The notes below the pieces were generated by a model that worked only from the letters and a program-made list of their open reading frames with translations, did no database searches and was not told the origin of the DNA. A stretch of 64,000 nucleotides of DNA from Parietaria judaica (taxonomy: Eukaryota > Streptophyta > Magnoliopsida > Rosales > Urticaceae), in NCBI GenBank assembly GCA_954871525.1, contig OX940862.1, positions 13,040,501-13,104,500 on the forward strand. Reading direction: 5' to 3'. Position 1 is the stretch's first letter. Every line of letters begins with the position of its first letter. The position numbers were made by a program, and so were the translations under genes. Below, in pieces: positions 36,341-49,004 of the stretch.

Positions 36341-37442
36341 CTAGTAGTTGTTGACGACCCAGAACTGCTTCTGGAGAAGCTCGACAATGTGCTTGTCCAG
36401 CTGGAAGGCCTTGGAGAGGACATCCGGGTTGATCGGGGGAGTCGATCCGAACACAGCGTTGGCGATAGTGATGACTCCCGGGTTCTGGCTGCTGAGGCCG
36501 GCGAAGGCGACGGCCGGGTAGTGTCCCAAGTTGAACTGGAAGTGGATGAGTCCCATGGGGAAGACGAACACGTCGCCCTCGTTCAGAACCTTAGTGAAGA
36601 GCTTGTTCGAGCCGTCGGCTTGGTTGGACGTCACGAAGCCCACCAAAAGCTGTCCTTTAATGACGACGAGGATCTCCGCGGCGCGTGGGTGGGTGTGTGG
36701 CGGGTTCTGGCCGTAGGGCGCGTAGTCGATGCGGACCAACTGAATGCCCAGAGTGTTGAGGCCTGGGATCCTGTCAACATTCACGGCGGTGACGTTGGAG
36801 CCCACTTTGTTGTCGGTGTCTCCGGCTATGTTCAGCCCCGACGTGAAGAAATCCTCGGGCTTGGCCAGCATCGGGTCCTTGCAGAACCTTCCATTGACGA
36901 ACACTGCACGCTCAAAAGAATCGATAGCGAATAATATTATTCTTCAATACTATGATAGAATTATAAGACTCTTCAGGGGTTCTATGATAGAATTGAAGTA
37001 GGGCAGATAAACCCTAATCGACCTTTTGAGTTTTGACCATATATGCAGTCGATTATAAAACTCCGTATCTAAGGATTTATATATATCATGCATTTATATG
37101 ACTGACTAATCTAAGCGTCGAGCGTAATCATTTTCATCGTCAACTCTCTGAACCTAATAATTTCAAATTAGATTTTTACGTGAAATATTGGCATGCAATA
37201 TTCTTTATATTTTCGTCGCTTATTGTGTTGATTTATAGATTAACCTACTTATAATGGTTGTGTTGATTTATAGCTTAACCTACTTATAATGCGACTTATG
37301 CAGAAAAGTGAAGCCATGTGGACTTACGAGCATTTTTGGGATCGTTTGTTGCAACGCAGAAGTCCTGAAGAGGGCTCGGGTCATAAGCCGAAGCTATGGA
37401 AGCAGCCAAAGCCAACACACAAACCAAGAGAACTGCCTTCAT
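36341..37442 (-). CDS. Germin-like protein GLP4
   Basis: Exon 1 is 37442-37328 (38 codons plus 1 base, donor GTAAGT) and exon 2 is 36903-36341 (CAG acceptor), a predicted 225 residues. The signal peptide is the same as in GLP3 and GLP5. Metal ligands H108, H110 and E115 (HTHPRAAEI) and H159 (FPMGLIHF) are intact, with C29, C46 and the NVT site at N75. It differs from GLP3 and GLP5 at scattered positions, for example VVIKGQ where GLP5 has VVLEGQ. Expected in the apoplast. It lies head-to-head with GLP5, 3.6 kb apart, with matching promoter segments in inverted orientation. Confidence 0.92.
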
Positions 37443-37548
37443 GGTTGATTTCCTAAGAGAGTATTGATGTGTAATTATATATATGTTTCTCTTAGACTTG
37501 AATACTTTGGTTTGAGCGAGGGATGAGAAATGTTGCATTAGAATGCAT

Positions 37549-37555
37549 GCATTTA
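37549..37555 (-). promoter_or_regulatory. TATA box of GLP4
   Basis: TATAAAT on the minus strand about 107 bp before the ATG, in a block shared with GLP3 and GLP5. Confidence 0.55.
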
Positions 37556-37639
37556 TAGATGGGAATGTTTGAGCTAGTCTCTGAACTTTGCTTCACAATA
37601 TGGATAAAATAAATAAACTGAGACTAAGTCTGATTTATT

Positions 37640-40600
37640 AATATCTATTATATATTTGGTAAAGACTCGGTGAAGTTTAATGTAATTATTTGTTTATCTT
37701 TGGTCGGAAATGTCAAGATATTGACTAATGCCTCAACTGCCCAAATGTGTATTTTCTCTAATTTCAAATGCTTTATTTGAACCGGTCCTTTACATCTCAT
37801 TTTTTTTCTAGTTTTTTATGCTGTTTTTGTATGTCAATTTTTTTAATCGCTGGTTTCCTTCTTTTTAAATTTATTGTCTCCCATATTATATGCTATTATC
37901 ACAACATATTATAAGTATATATATATATATATATATATTAAATCACAATTATTAAGATATATTTTGTAAATATCAAAGCGGAGACTGTCTCCCAATTTAT
38001 GTGTTTGATATTATTTTTTGATCAACTATCCACATCTAATACAATATATCTAGTATGCTAAAGTATATACTCTCCAATTGCAGTTATATATATATATATG
38101 GTGTAACGATTAATTTTTACCAATATTTTACATTTTGTATCAAATCTTTTAAAAAATTGTCCATTATATGTATTTTTTACTCTCACAAATGAGTATTTCT
38201 TAAAAGGTTTGACACAAAATTTGGCATTTCGTACAATTTCCTTATATTTATATGTATGGATGGTGTAATAGACTTGTCAATTCCTTCAGTCACCAATATA
38301 TTTAATTACCAAAGGAGATAATTTAACCTTTAAAGTTCAAAATACTTTATTAAAATTGGAATATATTATTTTTTAATATAGTTCCAGTTCTGCTAGGGGT
38401 AAATTTATCAGGGGTTAATTAGGATATCAAGTACCGTGGTTTTTAGAAGTAATAAGATGATCGATAAGAATGATGTATTTGCTTAGCTAAACAAATTTTG
38501 TTAATGATATAAGCAAGTTGAATAACTTAAGGCTAATAGTGTCGTTTTGACTATTACCTAATTAAGAAAGATTATATTAAAAAAAATCCTTCATCATTAT
38601 TGATTTTTTCTTCACTTTCTTCTATATCTTTCTGATTAATCCCAATTATCTCATCCACTATTGAATGTTTCTCGTCATTTTCTCTATCTATTCAGCTTTT
38701 ATCGAACGGTTTAGTTGCTCTATCGAATTGAAAATATCTCGGAACTACAAGATTGAAATAAAGGACCTATATATATTATTGACGTAAATAGTATCAATAT
38801 CAAGTCTCTTTGATCACACCAGTCTCATGATTGTCTCATACTTGCAATCTCGAGGTACATCGTTCTGTATATAAGTAATCTTCTATCTTGGGAGTACGCG
38901 ATTGCACAACTCATATACATGCAATCTCATGAAATATATATATATATATATATATATATCAATTATTTTACCCAGGCGGTGGGGGATTTACACAACTTAT
39001 AATTTCTTGTATGATCTTGACTCAGATATAATGTAGCTATCGACACACTTTACAATTTTATTCATCTAGCTCGCAAGATATGATCGATTTGAGAAATTAC
39101 TATTTAATATTATACTTATTTATTTACTTGACGAACTACAGCACAGAAAAAGAGAAAATTCATTACTTATAACTCTATACATATACCTTTGGAAAACCAT
39201 GCTTTTAAATATTTCTAGGGTTTTCATACATTGACATTGACATCACACCGTGTCGAGTAGAACAATATGAACCTTATGTATTCATATACAAAATCGACCT
39301 GCCAGCTGCCATGTGAGTTCTGGAAGCTTTGACTTATATATAAATCAATTAGAAAACAATAAAAATATGAGAGGAATGTTAATCCTTATATCTTTAATTA
39401 GGGATCTCAATGTTAAATATTTTGCTTCTTTGAAATTTCTTTCAAAAAATATTATTACAAGTAAATGGATAACAATGTCGGGAAGCTGGAGAAACCAAAA
39501 TATGGTATGTTTAGACTTAATTTCAAAGAGAAACAAAATAATTTACGTTAAGAACTTCATATCGGTGACAAACACATACTTGATGTATATCCTTCTTATA
39601 TAAGGTCCGCATATACAGTGTCGGAACCAAGATTTCTGTTGAAATGGTGCATATTTATTACTTTTTGAATGAATTAAAGACAAACTCAACTATTTACGGA
39701 TATTTAAGAAATAATTATAACTATTTATTAGTTTTGAATGAATTAAAGACAATTAATTAGAAAGAACTAAAAGTGGGAAAAATCATAGTAATAAAATAAT
39801 TATAATATGTCGAAACTGTGTAGAGATGCGATCAAAAGGAACGAAAACGTGAAATAATATAATACGCCGCTATGTGAAACTTCACGATAGAGACTAATTT
39901 TTTTAAACTATTTTCACAAAAAAATTACATCATTAAAATTTTTACCACTAAAAATATAATGATTATAACTCATTATAATTTTGCAGTATTTTGTCTCACA
40001 TAAAATGGCAAATTACGTTGTTTTATATGAAAAAAATACATATTTTATCGATGTTAGGAGTTGACCTTGAGTCTTTCCTTGAAGAATACCTTGAAATCAA
40101 GGCAACAACCAAAGCTAATACATGCTCATTCTTTTACTTGATTAACTGTTAATATTTTATACATTATATCAATGTATTTTTTTAATTTTTATATTTTCTA
40201 ATACGCCGTTTTTTATCAGGTGGTGCCCGAACATACACTTGTCTCCTCTATGTAGCTCTGCTCTGCTCATATATAGCTCCTCTAATGAAACACCTTGCAT
40301 TCCGATAGGCATATATTTACACTATGAAAATAACATGACTAGAAAGAAAGAAACCGATCAGTGAACAATTAAAATGGGTTAAAATAAAAAAAGAAAAGAA
40401 AAGAAATGCAAAGAAGAAGTAAACACACATTAAGATAATCAATATAAGCGACTAGTTCAATTTAGGAGTAGGCAAAAAGTTGTGGAAATTAATGAAATAT
40501 ATAATACATGTGATTAGTTGAAGGATGAGTCAATGATCATATTTATTCTTTATTATTTCATTTCTCGGAGTCGGAAATTACCCAATGTTTTTAAATGGTA

Positions 40601-40890
40601 ATCCTCAACAAAGAAATACCGTGATATAAAAAAAAAAAAAAACAAACAAACAAACATTGGAACTTACAAATAAAACTACCTAATATGTTAAACCTTTGTA
40701 ACAATTAAACAAAATATCACCTATAAAAAGTGTCAAATTCACAAAAAGTCAAACGTCTGTATAATATTGTCCGAACCAAAGAGATAACATCAAACTGAAC
40801 TTGTCTTATATTTATTAAACAATTAATTGCATGATCAAGTTTTGCCGAGTCTCCACTATATACATATATATGATCAATATAAGTGACTAA
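37640..40890. other. Intergenic DNA between the head-to-head genes GLP4 and GLP5
   Basis: About 3.2 kb of AT-rich DNA with (AT)n runs near 37920-37941 and 38936-38960. No convincing gene; the 96-codon frame at 39313-39603 is AT-rich and lacks any recognisable feature. Confidence 0.35.
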
Positions 40891-40954
40891 GTCTTTCATT
40901 TCTTTTATCCAATTTGTGAAGCAAAGTTAAGAGACTAACTCAAACACTTCCATC

Positions 40955-40962
40955 TATAAATA
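40955..40962 (+). promoter_or_regulatory. TATA box of GLP5
   Basis: TATAAATA about 107 bp before the ATG. The flanking 100 bp match the GLP3 and GLP4 promoters. Confidence 0.6.
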
Positions 40963-41068
40963 CATGCATTCTAGTGCAACATTTCTCATCCCTCACTCAA
41001 ACAAAAGTATTGAAGTCTTAAGAGAAATATATATAATCGCACATCAATACTCTCTTAGAAAATCAACT

Positions 41069-41945
41069 ATGAAGGCAGTTCTCTTGGTTTGTGTGTTGGC
41101 TTTGGCTGCTTCCATAGCCTCGGCTTATGACCCGAGCCCTCTTCAGGACTTCTGCGTCGCAACAAACGACCCTAACAATGCTCGTAAGTAACTTATTCTA
41201 TTCGGTATTCTCTAAGGACTTATAAGAGAACACCCATTGAAATATACAAGATTATGTGATCGTAATTTACATACGTGGGACATTCACCTAGATTAAGCGG
41301 TAAAATTTTACATGAAACTGAATGCATAAAATTATTCAAAATTGGTATGAAGCGTAAAGGCCTCCATTGAATGTTCATGCAGTGTTTGTGAACGGGAGGT
41401 TCTGCAAGGACCCGAAGCTGGCCAAGGCCGAGGATTTCTTCACGTCAGGGCTCAACAAACCCGGAAACACTGAAAACAAAGTGGGCTCCAACGTCACGGC
41501 CGTGAATGTCGACAGGATCCCAGGCCTCAACACACTTGGCATTCAGCTGGTCCGCATCGACTACGCCCCCTACGGCCAGAACCCGCCACACACCCACCCA
41601 CGCGCCGCCGAGATCCTCGTGGTCCTCGAAGGACAGCTCCTTGTCGGCTTCGTGACGTCCAACCAGGCCGACGGCTCGAACAAGCTCTTCACGAAGGTTC
41701 TGAATGAGGGTGACGTGTTCGTCTTCCCCATGGGACTCATCCATTTCCAGTTCAACTTGGGACACTACCCAGCCGTGGCCTTCGCCGGCCTCAGCAGCCA
41801 GAACCCGGGAGTCATCACTATCGCCAACGCTGTGTTCGGATCGACGCCCCCGATCAACCCGGATGTCCTCTCGAGGGCCTTCCAGCTGGACAAGAACATC
41901 GTGGAGCTTCTCCAGAAGCAGTCATGGGTCGTCAACAACTACTAG
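41069..41945 (+). CDS. Germin-like protein GLP5
   Basis: Exon 1 is 41069-41183 (38 codons plus 1 base, donor GTAAGT) and exon 2 is 41383-41945 (TGCAG acceptor), a predicted 225 residues. The frame is also open upstream with an in-frame ATG at 40964, but that lies only 2 bp downstream of the TATA box, so it is unlikely to be in the mRNA. The ATG at 41069 matches GLP3 and GLP4 and gives a proper signal peptide. Metal ligands are H108, H110, E115 and H159; the disulfide pair is C29/C46. The C-terminus WVVNNY is shared with GLP3 and GLP4. A secreted cupin of GLP subfamily 1 type; activity unknown. Confidence 0.92.
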
Positions 41946-42484
41946 ACACGATCAACTAACGATTATATATATCATCGTTCTTTCTTCGTTATTTATCATT
42001 AATTAATAAATAGAATGGCTGGGTTTAGGCCATCTTAAAAATATATATGTACTTCTATGATGTCTCATGATTAATAAAAGTATTATGTATACTTTATAAT
42101 TCATTGATATACACAACTTGCGCTTCTGTATTCTGTTATCCATGCATATAAAACTAAACTAAATGGAGCTATATACATTAATTATTCATAAATTACATAA
42201 TTATTTGAAACGATAATTATGATGAATAAACGACACAAAACAATATCAAAGAGCGAAAAATTCTAAAAGGATATGCACAAGGTGATACGATAACGACATC
42301 AAAGTAAACAAAGTCATAAACGACAGTGATACAACCCTTAAAACGGCAATTATGACAAAGTCGTAAACGACATCTGTATATCCAACTTCGCTTAGTAAAT
42401 GATGAAGTGATTAAAAAAGATGGAACATATGTTTAAATTATATTGGCTCCAAAATAGTATCTATGTAATATAGTAGACTCTTAT

Positions 42485-42519
<35 letters not shown>

Positions 42520-43442
42520 ATATATATGTAGTCAATTTGTTTGATGGACGGTCATAAAATTTGGTTGTTCATAAGTCGCTTTCTCTAGCACAGAAATATA
42601 GATTGCAGTAAAAAAGTTCACAAATGAATTAATGATAGATTTGAAGTAATTATTTCATAATCCATTAAACGAAAGCTGGAATTTCAGTGGATCGGTTAGA
42701 AAGGCAATTCAATAATTTAACGTTAATGGCTTATTGCCCTAATAAAGTCTAGACCATTTTTTGTGTGTAAATTAATCTAAACCTAATTTAAGGAGACTTG
42801 ACACAATGGTGAAAAGAATACATTGGATTTTTTATATTTCAAATTTTTTTACAAGTTCCGTTTTGTAAAAAATGGTTTTTCCCTAACCAGAATAAATACC
42901 AATAAAAGCCGGTTTCGAAGTGTTAACATATATTGGTGAAGAAACCAATTTTTTAACTATTACCATCCCATGTACCGGTTTCGATTTGGTAACCAGTAGC
43001 GGTAAGAAACCGTTCCCAGTTTACAAAACCAGTACCGGTAAATACGAATTCCCAGTTTTTTTATCCAACAATAAAAGCGGTACTTCCAAAGTTACACAGT
43101 GGTTAGTAAAAACCCGATTTTTCATAATTAATAAAAATATAGATTAAGAGGGTTACTCTTTCCCGCTTTGACGAATCTAGTCTCGTTCTTTGCTCTCAAA
43201 ACCGGTAATGATAAGTACCAGTTCGTGAATACCTAGAATACCGGTTTCTAAATCGTCACCAGGAACAGAGAACCAAGTCCAACTACTGTTATAAAAATCG
43301 ATAACCGGTTAATTACTAGTTGCCATTGGAGACAAGAATGTCATTGACGCAACATTTCAATCGAATTGTAGTTGTCAGAATTAATTGCTGCTTATTATTA
43401 CCAAGAACATGATAGATCTGCTTAACTGTATTCAAACCCCCA

Positions 43443-43489
<47 letters not shown>

Positions 43490-43545
43490 GCATGTGTCCG
43501 GTAGTCAATCAAATGTATAGAAACATAATTCAAAGTTTCTCAGTC
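41946..43545. other. Intergenic between GLP5 and GLP6
   Basis: It holds (GT)n followed by (TA)n near 42485-42520, and a block at about 42890-43310 rich in ACCGGT and CCGGTTTC motifs in both orientations, resembling hAT subterminal repeats but without definable ends. (AT)n runs lie near 43443-43490, then the GLP6 promoter. Confidence 0.35.
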
Positions 43546-43553
43546 TATAAATA
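43546..43553 (+). promoter_or_regulatory. TATA box of GLP6
   Basis: TATAAATA 61 bp before the ATG, in the context AGTCTATAAATAGAG that is repeated exactly upstream of GLP7. Confidence 0.65.
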
Positions 43554-43606
43554 GAGAATGTTTTTCTCACTAATTGAAAACAAGCAGGACTAAGAGAGAG
43601 AGAACA

Positions 43607-44762
43607 ATGAAGAGGGTTCACTTCTTCTTGGCAGTACTGGTTATGGCTTTCGCAGCTACCACCGTTTCAGCATATGACCCGAGCCCACTGCAAGACTTCT
43701 GTATCGCTATCGATGACCCGAAGCAAATGCGTAAGTGCTCCCCATCCATATACGCCATTATTTTATGTAGTTCACTGAGTTAGGGGCGAAACCAGGAATA
43801 AAACTGGTATTTTATGTCTATTTTATTCTCGGTTCGAATTTTCAGGATGTCGAATACGGTAACGGTAGAAGTGCTGTTTTGTAATAAAAAATAAATAAAT
43901 AAAGGCTTTGTGTTCACTGGTATTTTATGTGTAGTTTAGTCTAGTTCCCACTATCCAGATTCTGAAAGTCAGACTCGAACATATTTACCGGTTTTTTCGC
44001 TTACCTCCAAATTCCCTTATACCGATTTAAAGAAGATAATAACCTAAATATGATTAGCCCTAGAAATTCCTATATTGTTAAATAATTAATGCAATAAATT
44101 TGTTACTGCGTATTTATCTGTCCGGTTCTCAAGACCAGGACAGTTAAATACCGAAAAACAAGGAACCGGGTTTTCAAACAGGGAACTAACGAGATTATGA
44201 ATTCTTTTGAGCAGTGTTCGTGAACGGAAGGTTCTGCAAAAACCCGGCTCTCGTGGAAGCCGATGATTTCTTCATGTCGGGGCTCAACATCGCAGCAGAT
44301 ACCAGCAATCCGGTGGGGTCCAACGTGACGGCGGTGAACGTTGACAGAATCCCAGGGCTCAACACGCTTGGTGTCTCGCTCGTGCGCATTGACTACGCGC
44401 CTTACGGGCAGAACCCACCGCACTACCACCCGCGTGCTTCGGAGATCCTCGTCGTTGTCAAGGGAAGACTCTGCGTCGGCTTCGTGTCGTCAAACCAAGA
44501 CGGAAACCGCCTCTTCGCTCGGGAGCTCAAGGAGGGCGACGTGTTCGTGTTTCCCATCGGCATGATTCACTTCCAGTTCAACCCAGGAAACGTTCCGGCT
44601 GTGGCCTTCGCTGGCCTCGGCAGCCAGAACTTCGGCGTGGTGACGATTGCAAATGCGGTGTTTGGGTCGGACCCTGCTATTGACCCCGAGGTGCTCGCCG
44701 GGGCGTTCATGCTCGACCAGGGCACGGTTGAGGAGCTGCAGCGGAAATTTGCGGGACCGTAG
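43607..44762 (+). CDS. Germin-like protein GLP6
   Basis: Exon 1 is 43607-43730 (41 codons plus 1 base, donor GTAAGT) and exon 2 is 44215-44762 (GCAG acceptor), a predicted 223 residues. The signal peptide [20 protein letters not shown] ends SA; the mature protein begins [10 protein letters not shown]. The first metal box is HYHPRASEI (H111, H113, E118), with Tyr between the two His instead of the usual Thr. The second box is FPIGMIHF (H160). The NQDGNR loop is the short form, as in GLP2. It is the functional partner of the broken copy GLP7: exon 1, intron position and promoter are shared. Secreted; activity not known. Confidence 0.9.
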
Positions 44763-44912
44763 AGTAAGAGGACCTGAAGCTGTTTGGTAGTGCAATTAGG
44801 GTTTGCTCAATCTCATTCTCATGCCATTGTTAAGGCGTGGAAGTTAAGTTAAATAAGAGAGCTATGTTGACCATGTTATTAGCACTGACCCAATATATGA
44901 ATTTTCAGAATT

Positions 44913-45715
44913 AAGCAAGCAATGGCATAATTAGATATTATAAATATTTATCACTTGGTACAATTTAATTATTTAATATGTATGTTTTCATTCTGTTTGC
45001 AAATAAGTCCTTAAATGTTTAATTTTGATCTTTTAACGTTAAATTTATATTTTATAACTTGTGTAATGTAACCCTTTTGTGAAATACAAGCACTTTTTTT
45101 TTACGTAAAAATTCAGCATTAACGTACGTCTACATACCTACGTCTGTGAATAAAACGACAGCACGTAGTTTTGTAGTTAATAAAAAAAAATTAAAGACTA
45201 AGTTTTACTGAATGATAGAATATGTATGTACTTTTGCAGTGCACGAAAAAAATATCATATAGTTTCCAGATAATAATTTAGCATAAAACAATAATTCAAT
45301 TATTACTTATATAGGGATTTATTAACCATTAGAACTAAGCAAGCATTTAGAGATAATAAATATTTATCACTTGGTACAATTGAATTATTTAATATGTATG
45401 TTTTCATTGTGTTTGCAAATAAGTCCTTAAATGTTTAATTTTGATCTTTTAACGTTAAATTTATATTTTATAACTTGTGTAATGTAACCCTTTTGTAAAA
45501 TACAAGCACTTTTTATTACGTGAAAAAATCAGCATTAACGTAACGACAACTCGTACTTTTGTAGTTAATAAAAAAAATTAAAGACTAAGTTTTACTGAAT
45601 GATAGAATATGTATGTACTTTTACAGTGCACGAAAAAAATATCATATAGTTTTCAGATAATAATTTAGCATAAAACAAATTCAATTACTTACATAGGATT
45701 TGTTAACCATCGGAA
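44913..45715. repeat. Tandem duplication of about 416 bp downstream of GLP6
   Basis: Two direct copies (about 44913-45330 and 45331-45715) share long stretches such as TATTTATCACTTGGTACAAT and CAAATAAGTCCTTAAATG, offset by 416 bp. A few small indels separate them. No coding capacity. Confidence 0.85.
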
Positions 45716-46510
45716 TGACAATTGCACGAAGGGGTTTTATATATGTAATTCTGCCGCTAATTATCGAAAATATATAATGATCAACATGTTGAAAAAATAA
45801 TATGAAAGGTATATTATATATATATATATATTAATATACATATATATATATATAATTAGAGGTTTACAACTCTTTTTTTTATTATTATTATTGAATCCTC
45901 AAGTTTCTTTGTCACTCTAGTTTGTATGTCACTCTAATTGTGTTAAATAGAATCAAAGATAAAACAACTAATACAAAAACGATATCAAAATCAATAAAAT
46001 AGAGGTATAAAAAATGACAATTTAAATAGACAAATGTAACAGAACATTTAGAACGACATTAAGAAAGGAAGTTCTTGTAAGTTATAAACTCAAAACGACA
46101 TCCAATAGGACTTGTGAGAAATTAATGAGATTTTATATCCTAATTAAACTCATCTCAATCAATTTTTTTTAAAGTAAGCGAGAAAATGTTTTGGTAAAGA
46201 CAATCCTCGGAGAAGGCAATGAGTGAAAAAAATTAATTATGTACGGCATCAGGCGGTAATTAGTCTTAGGATATTCACCGTATAAATACCCAATTTTATA
46301 TAAAAATGCACAAGCATTTAGCGGCATCAGTATCTAAAGGTCACAAGAAAGCAACGAGGTTCAATTCCGTAATGTGCGTATAATATTAAACTTAAATGTT
46401 AATTATTTAACACATTTATTAAACCACAATTGTACTCGTGTCTATCTTAACAAATGTCAACTCAATATCAACCTCGATAGTATTTTGTGGCTTAAGGATA
46501 TACTATTGTC

Positions 46511-47124
46511 TACGGATGAAATTAAAATCCGGAAACTGGATAAATATCCGAATCCGTATCCACATTTAAAATCCGATCCGAACCTGTATCAAGATTTGGA
46601 TCTAGGTATCCGTATCGGTAAAAGATACCGGGTATTAAAATTTTAAAACGCGAATAACTGGTACCCTGTTTTTATATTTTTCTTTAATATTTTAGGGTTT
46701 ATTTTGGGACAAATTGAGACAATATTACGTATTTTATGTATTTTAATTTTGGGATAATGAGACAAATGACGAGACAATGTTTTTTTAATGTGTTAATTTT
46801 TTAGACAATATCGGGAAGTATGGTTTTTTTATTTTGAGACAGTGTTTATTATTTTGAGACAAGTTGAGATAAAATATTACGTTTTTTAATTTAAAAAACC
46901 ACATCCGGTTAAAAATCTAGATCCGGTTACAAACCCGAATCCAATTTCTGATATGAGTAATAAAATTGGGTTTTAAAAATGTGATACCCAGTTTTTCCGG
47001 TACAGGATACTGATATTAATTTTTGGGTATTGGATACGGGTAATATTTTAAAAATGTGATACCCAAGTTTTCCGGTACAGGATATGGGTATTAATTTCGG
47101 GTACTGGATGCGGGTATTAATTTT
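46511..47124. mobile_element. Candidate small hAT-like element with one eroded end
   Basis: A 614-bp block packed with subterminal-type motifs (GATACCC, CCGGTACAGGATA, ATCCGTATC) in both orientations is flanked by the 8-bp direct repeat CTATTGTC (46503-46510 and 47125-47132). The ends pair only partly: GAAATTAAAATCCGG at the left against AAAATTAATACCCG at the right, as if the last seven bases of the right end were lost. No transposase. Confidence 0.4.
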
Positions 47125-47132
47125 CTATTGTC

Positions 47133-48817
47133 CTCAATTATATGACCAATATATTAATATATTTTTGTATGCATAAAACTTATATACACAAGTAACATTA
47201 ATTCTAGTTTAAGTGGTGTTCATCAATTAGCAAAGATAGGAGATAAATACTATACATCTTATGAGAAAACACGAACAATTATAAATATCAATGGATATAT
47301 ATAAATATTCATTAATATGTATTATCAAAATAGTAATAATAATATCTATGTATAAAATACATAGTAAGATGACATTAGGAGAAACTGAGAAAGCACGATT
47401 TGGAATGACATATTTAAGAAAAACTATTATACTCAAATCTGCTTTTGAAAATGTAGCTTGAGTTGCTTTTCTATTTTGCTTAAAGATAGTAGATTTTTTT
47501 AAAAAAAGTACTTAAAAAAACTAATGAAACATAATATTTACTTAAGACTTTGAAAAAATACCTCTCGACCAGTAATTCCAAACCGAATCAGGGACAAGTT
47601 AGCGCACCAATGAGGCAATGACATCGACATGTCAAACAGAGCCAAATACAGTTCGTTAGCATAACGGAATCTCATTCTGTTATTTTACCAAACTTCTCTA
47701 GAGAACATGAAACTGGATTAGTTACAAACGTGTATATAGTATATATATCATCATCAATATTAGTTATGTAACCATTTTATGCCATCAATAAGAAATACTA
47801 AGAGATTTTATTCCCCCTCTACTTCGTTGTGAACCTTGCCACCCCACCTCCAATAATCACATTTCTACCCCTAAGTTCTCTCAATATTCTAGTTATGTAA
47901 CCATTTCATGCGCACGATCCTCCTCTTATGCCTATGCCTCACAAACCATCCATCATTCCCACTACTCTAAATTCCGATAATACCCCTGACAATATGACTG
48001 GTCGAGCCAAATATGGGAGATCACTGAGCCAAAGCCCTTCAATGTTTGTAAACATCCTCTTTCCTACTCCATGACTCTCAAGCCCTACTTCATCCCAAAT
48101 GGAATACCTTATGCGCTTCAAGTTTTTTTTTTTTTAAATGTCATTTCAAAGGTAATAACTATAAACATAATTGATCGATTCGAAGCTAATTTTAAAGGTA
48201 AAATAAATATCTAGTTACAAGATTCGCAAAATTTTACTTGTAGATGCGCACAAAAAATATGTCAAAATGTTAAAATCCCATAAAATATAGGCTTATGAAA
48301 CTCTTAAAGTTAAAAGGTTAAATAAAAAAGGTCTGCATCATTTTGTGGAAAGAAGAGCATAATAATCTAAATTTGGAGTTAAGAAGAGTTCACCTTTTTT
48401 AAGGGTAGCTAATCAATTATTCCCAAAGTAAAAATGTATTTTAGGCGCATTTTTTACGCATAAAAAACGTAAACAACAGTGAAACATGAATCAATGGCAA
48501 GAATAAAATAACAGAAAACTGTATGACATATAAGTTCACATAACGCAGAAATTATAATTTAGACACACGAGCGATTAGATAAAAGTTAAAAAGCTATATA
48601 GAATTGTCATTTTAGTTAGTTTTCATATTTTATTAGTATCGTATTTGCTTCGTCCTTTACTGTTGTTCTCAAAAAATACCCAATTTCCTATACTCCGCCA
48701 CTTTTTTCTTTTTAAGAGCAACTATCAAATAGAAAATGAGAAAATATAAGTGAATGATAATATCATATACAGTAGTAATACGACAGGCAATAGGAAAATG
48801 ACATGAATCAGAATGAA

Positions 48818-48818
<1 letters not shown>
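47133..48818. other. Intergenic, no gene recognised
   Basis: It contains a 60-codon minus-strand frame at 47939-48121 that I do not recognise, short direct repeats (TAGTTATGTAACCATTT near 47762 and 47890), and a segment at about 48190-48500 that recurs at 51810-53010. Confidence 0.3.
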
Positions 48819-48876
<58 letters not shown>

Positions 48877-48886
48877 TGATGATGAA
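48819..48886. repeat. (AAT)n microsatellite
   Basis: About 18 uninterrupted AAT units followed by GAT units. The homopolymeric peptides in the frames across it are artefacts of the repeat. Confidence 0.95.
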
Positions 48887-49004
48887 AACTCGAAGGTAAA
48901 GGGAAGACTGTCGAAGGTCTGGAAGAGAGAAAAACAGCAATTGCTAAAATCAGAAGATACATTAAAACGACCTAAATTAATAAACGACAAAAGTGACAAA
49001 GCAA

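Noticed and set aside
40964..41068. Extended GLP5 N-terminus from the ATG at 40964
   Set aside because: That codon begins 2 bp after the TATA box, so it should not be in the mRNA. The extension also destroys the signal peptide shared with GLP3 and GLP4.
42890..43310. ACCGGT-rich block as a hAT element upstream of GLP6
   Set aside because: The motif density is suggestive, but no matching termini or 8-bp duplication could be found.
48669..48962. Frames with long Tyr, Ile, Asn or Leu runs
   Set aside because: These are translations of the (AAT)n microsatellite.
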